From the NCBI GenBank assembly GCA_032250555.1, contig JAVVFI010000361.1, positions 1-5,504 of the forward strand: a stretch of 5,504 nt of DNA. The letters are read 5' to 3'. The notes beneath the pieces are model-generated. The model worked only from the letters and a program-made list of their open reading frames with translations, ran no database searches and was not told the origin of the DNA. Every line of letters begins with the position of its first letter. Position 1 is the first letter of the stretch. Below, piece after piece: positions 5,475 through 5,504 of the stretch. Source of the DNA: NIOZ-UU13 sp032250555 (GTDB lineage Bacteria; Planctomycetota; Phycisphaerae; Sedimentisphaerales; Anaerobacaceae). The position numbers and the translations under genes are program-made.

Positions 5475-5504
5475 ATGAAAACATTGTTAAGCCGCGGTTT
5501 ACAC
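5475..5504 (+). CDS. start of an unidentified divergent gene (first ten codons, truncated by window edge)
   Basis: ATG at 5475-5477 opens a frame reading MKTLLSRGLH that runs off the window. AAGGA at 5463-5467 lies seven bases upstream, an ideal ribosome binding site, and the gene would be divergent from the Hsp20-DnaJ operon with a 54-bp gap. Ten residues are too few to identify a family. Its position makes a stress-related or chaperone-linked gene possible, but that is a guess. Confidence 0.5.
   Translation, partial: MKTLLSRGLH

Overview
The window looks like chromosomal DNA from a bacterium of moderate GC with AT-rich spacers. My best guess is the Planctomycetota (Phycisphaerae/Sedimentisphaerales-like, probably an environmental genome). 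The lineage guess is inference: it rests mainly on the 1.8-2.4 kb spacer, whose low-complexity TTGGGTTTG/TTGGCTTTG units and other short repeats resemble the non-coding repeat clutter I remember from genomes of that group. No rRNA or other phylogenetic marker is present to prove it.

Layout, left to right. (1) Bases 2-658, plus strand: the 3' part of a GH13 alpha-amylase/neopullulanase-type glycosidase, running in from the left edge. (2) Bases 676-1755, minus strand: a complete isocitrate dehydrogenase convergent with the glycosidase, with a very good sigma-70 promoter (TTGACA, 17 bp, TATTAT) and Shine-Dalgarno site. (3) Bases 1756-2468: a 713-bp spacer with no convincing gene but dense in repeats, including eight TTGG(G/C)TTTG units spaced 10-12 bp directly upstream of the promoter. 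(4) Bases 2469-3527, minus strand: a 352-residue membrane protein of unknown function, apparently made of two modules. (5) Bases 3528-4122: a second gene-poor spacer with several inverted repeats. (6) Bases 4123-5420, minus strand: a two-gene chaperone operon, a short Hsp20-like protein (TTG start) followed by a DnaJ-family Hsp40, joined by a 4-bp ATGA overlap. (7) Bases 5475-5504, plus strand: the first ten codons of a divergent gene with its own ribosome binding site, cut by the right edge.

The glycosidase and isocitrate dehydrogenase are ordinary central and carbohydrate metabolism genes. The Hsp20-DnaJ pair is a coherent functional unit: a small holdase-type protein whose translation is probably coupled to a Hsp70 co-chaperone. 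The orphan membrane protein is flanked on both sides by repeat-rich non-coding DNA and is visibly more AT-rich than its neighbours, so it is the best candidate for accessory content. No CRISPR array, tRNA, rRNA, transposase or intact mobile element was seen. I found no clear multi-gene novel system; the most interesting items are the helically phased repeat abutting the isocitrate dehydrogenase promoter, the two-module membrane protein, and the unusual DnaJ linker.
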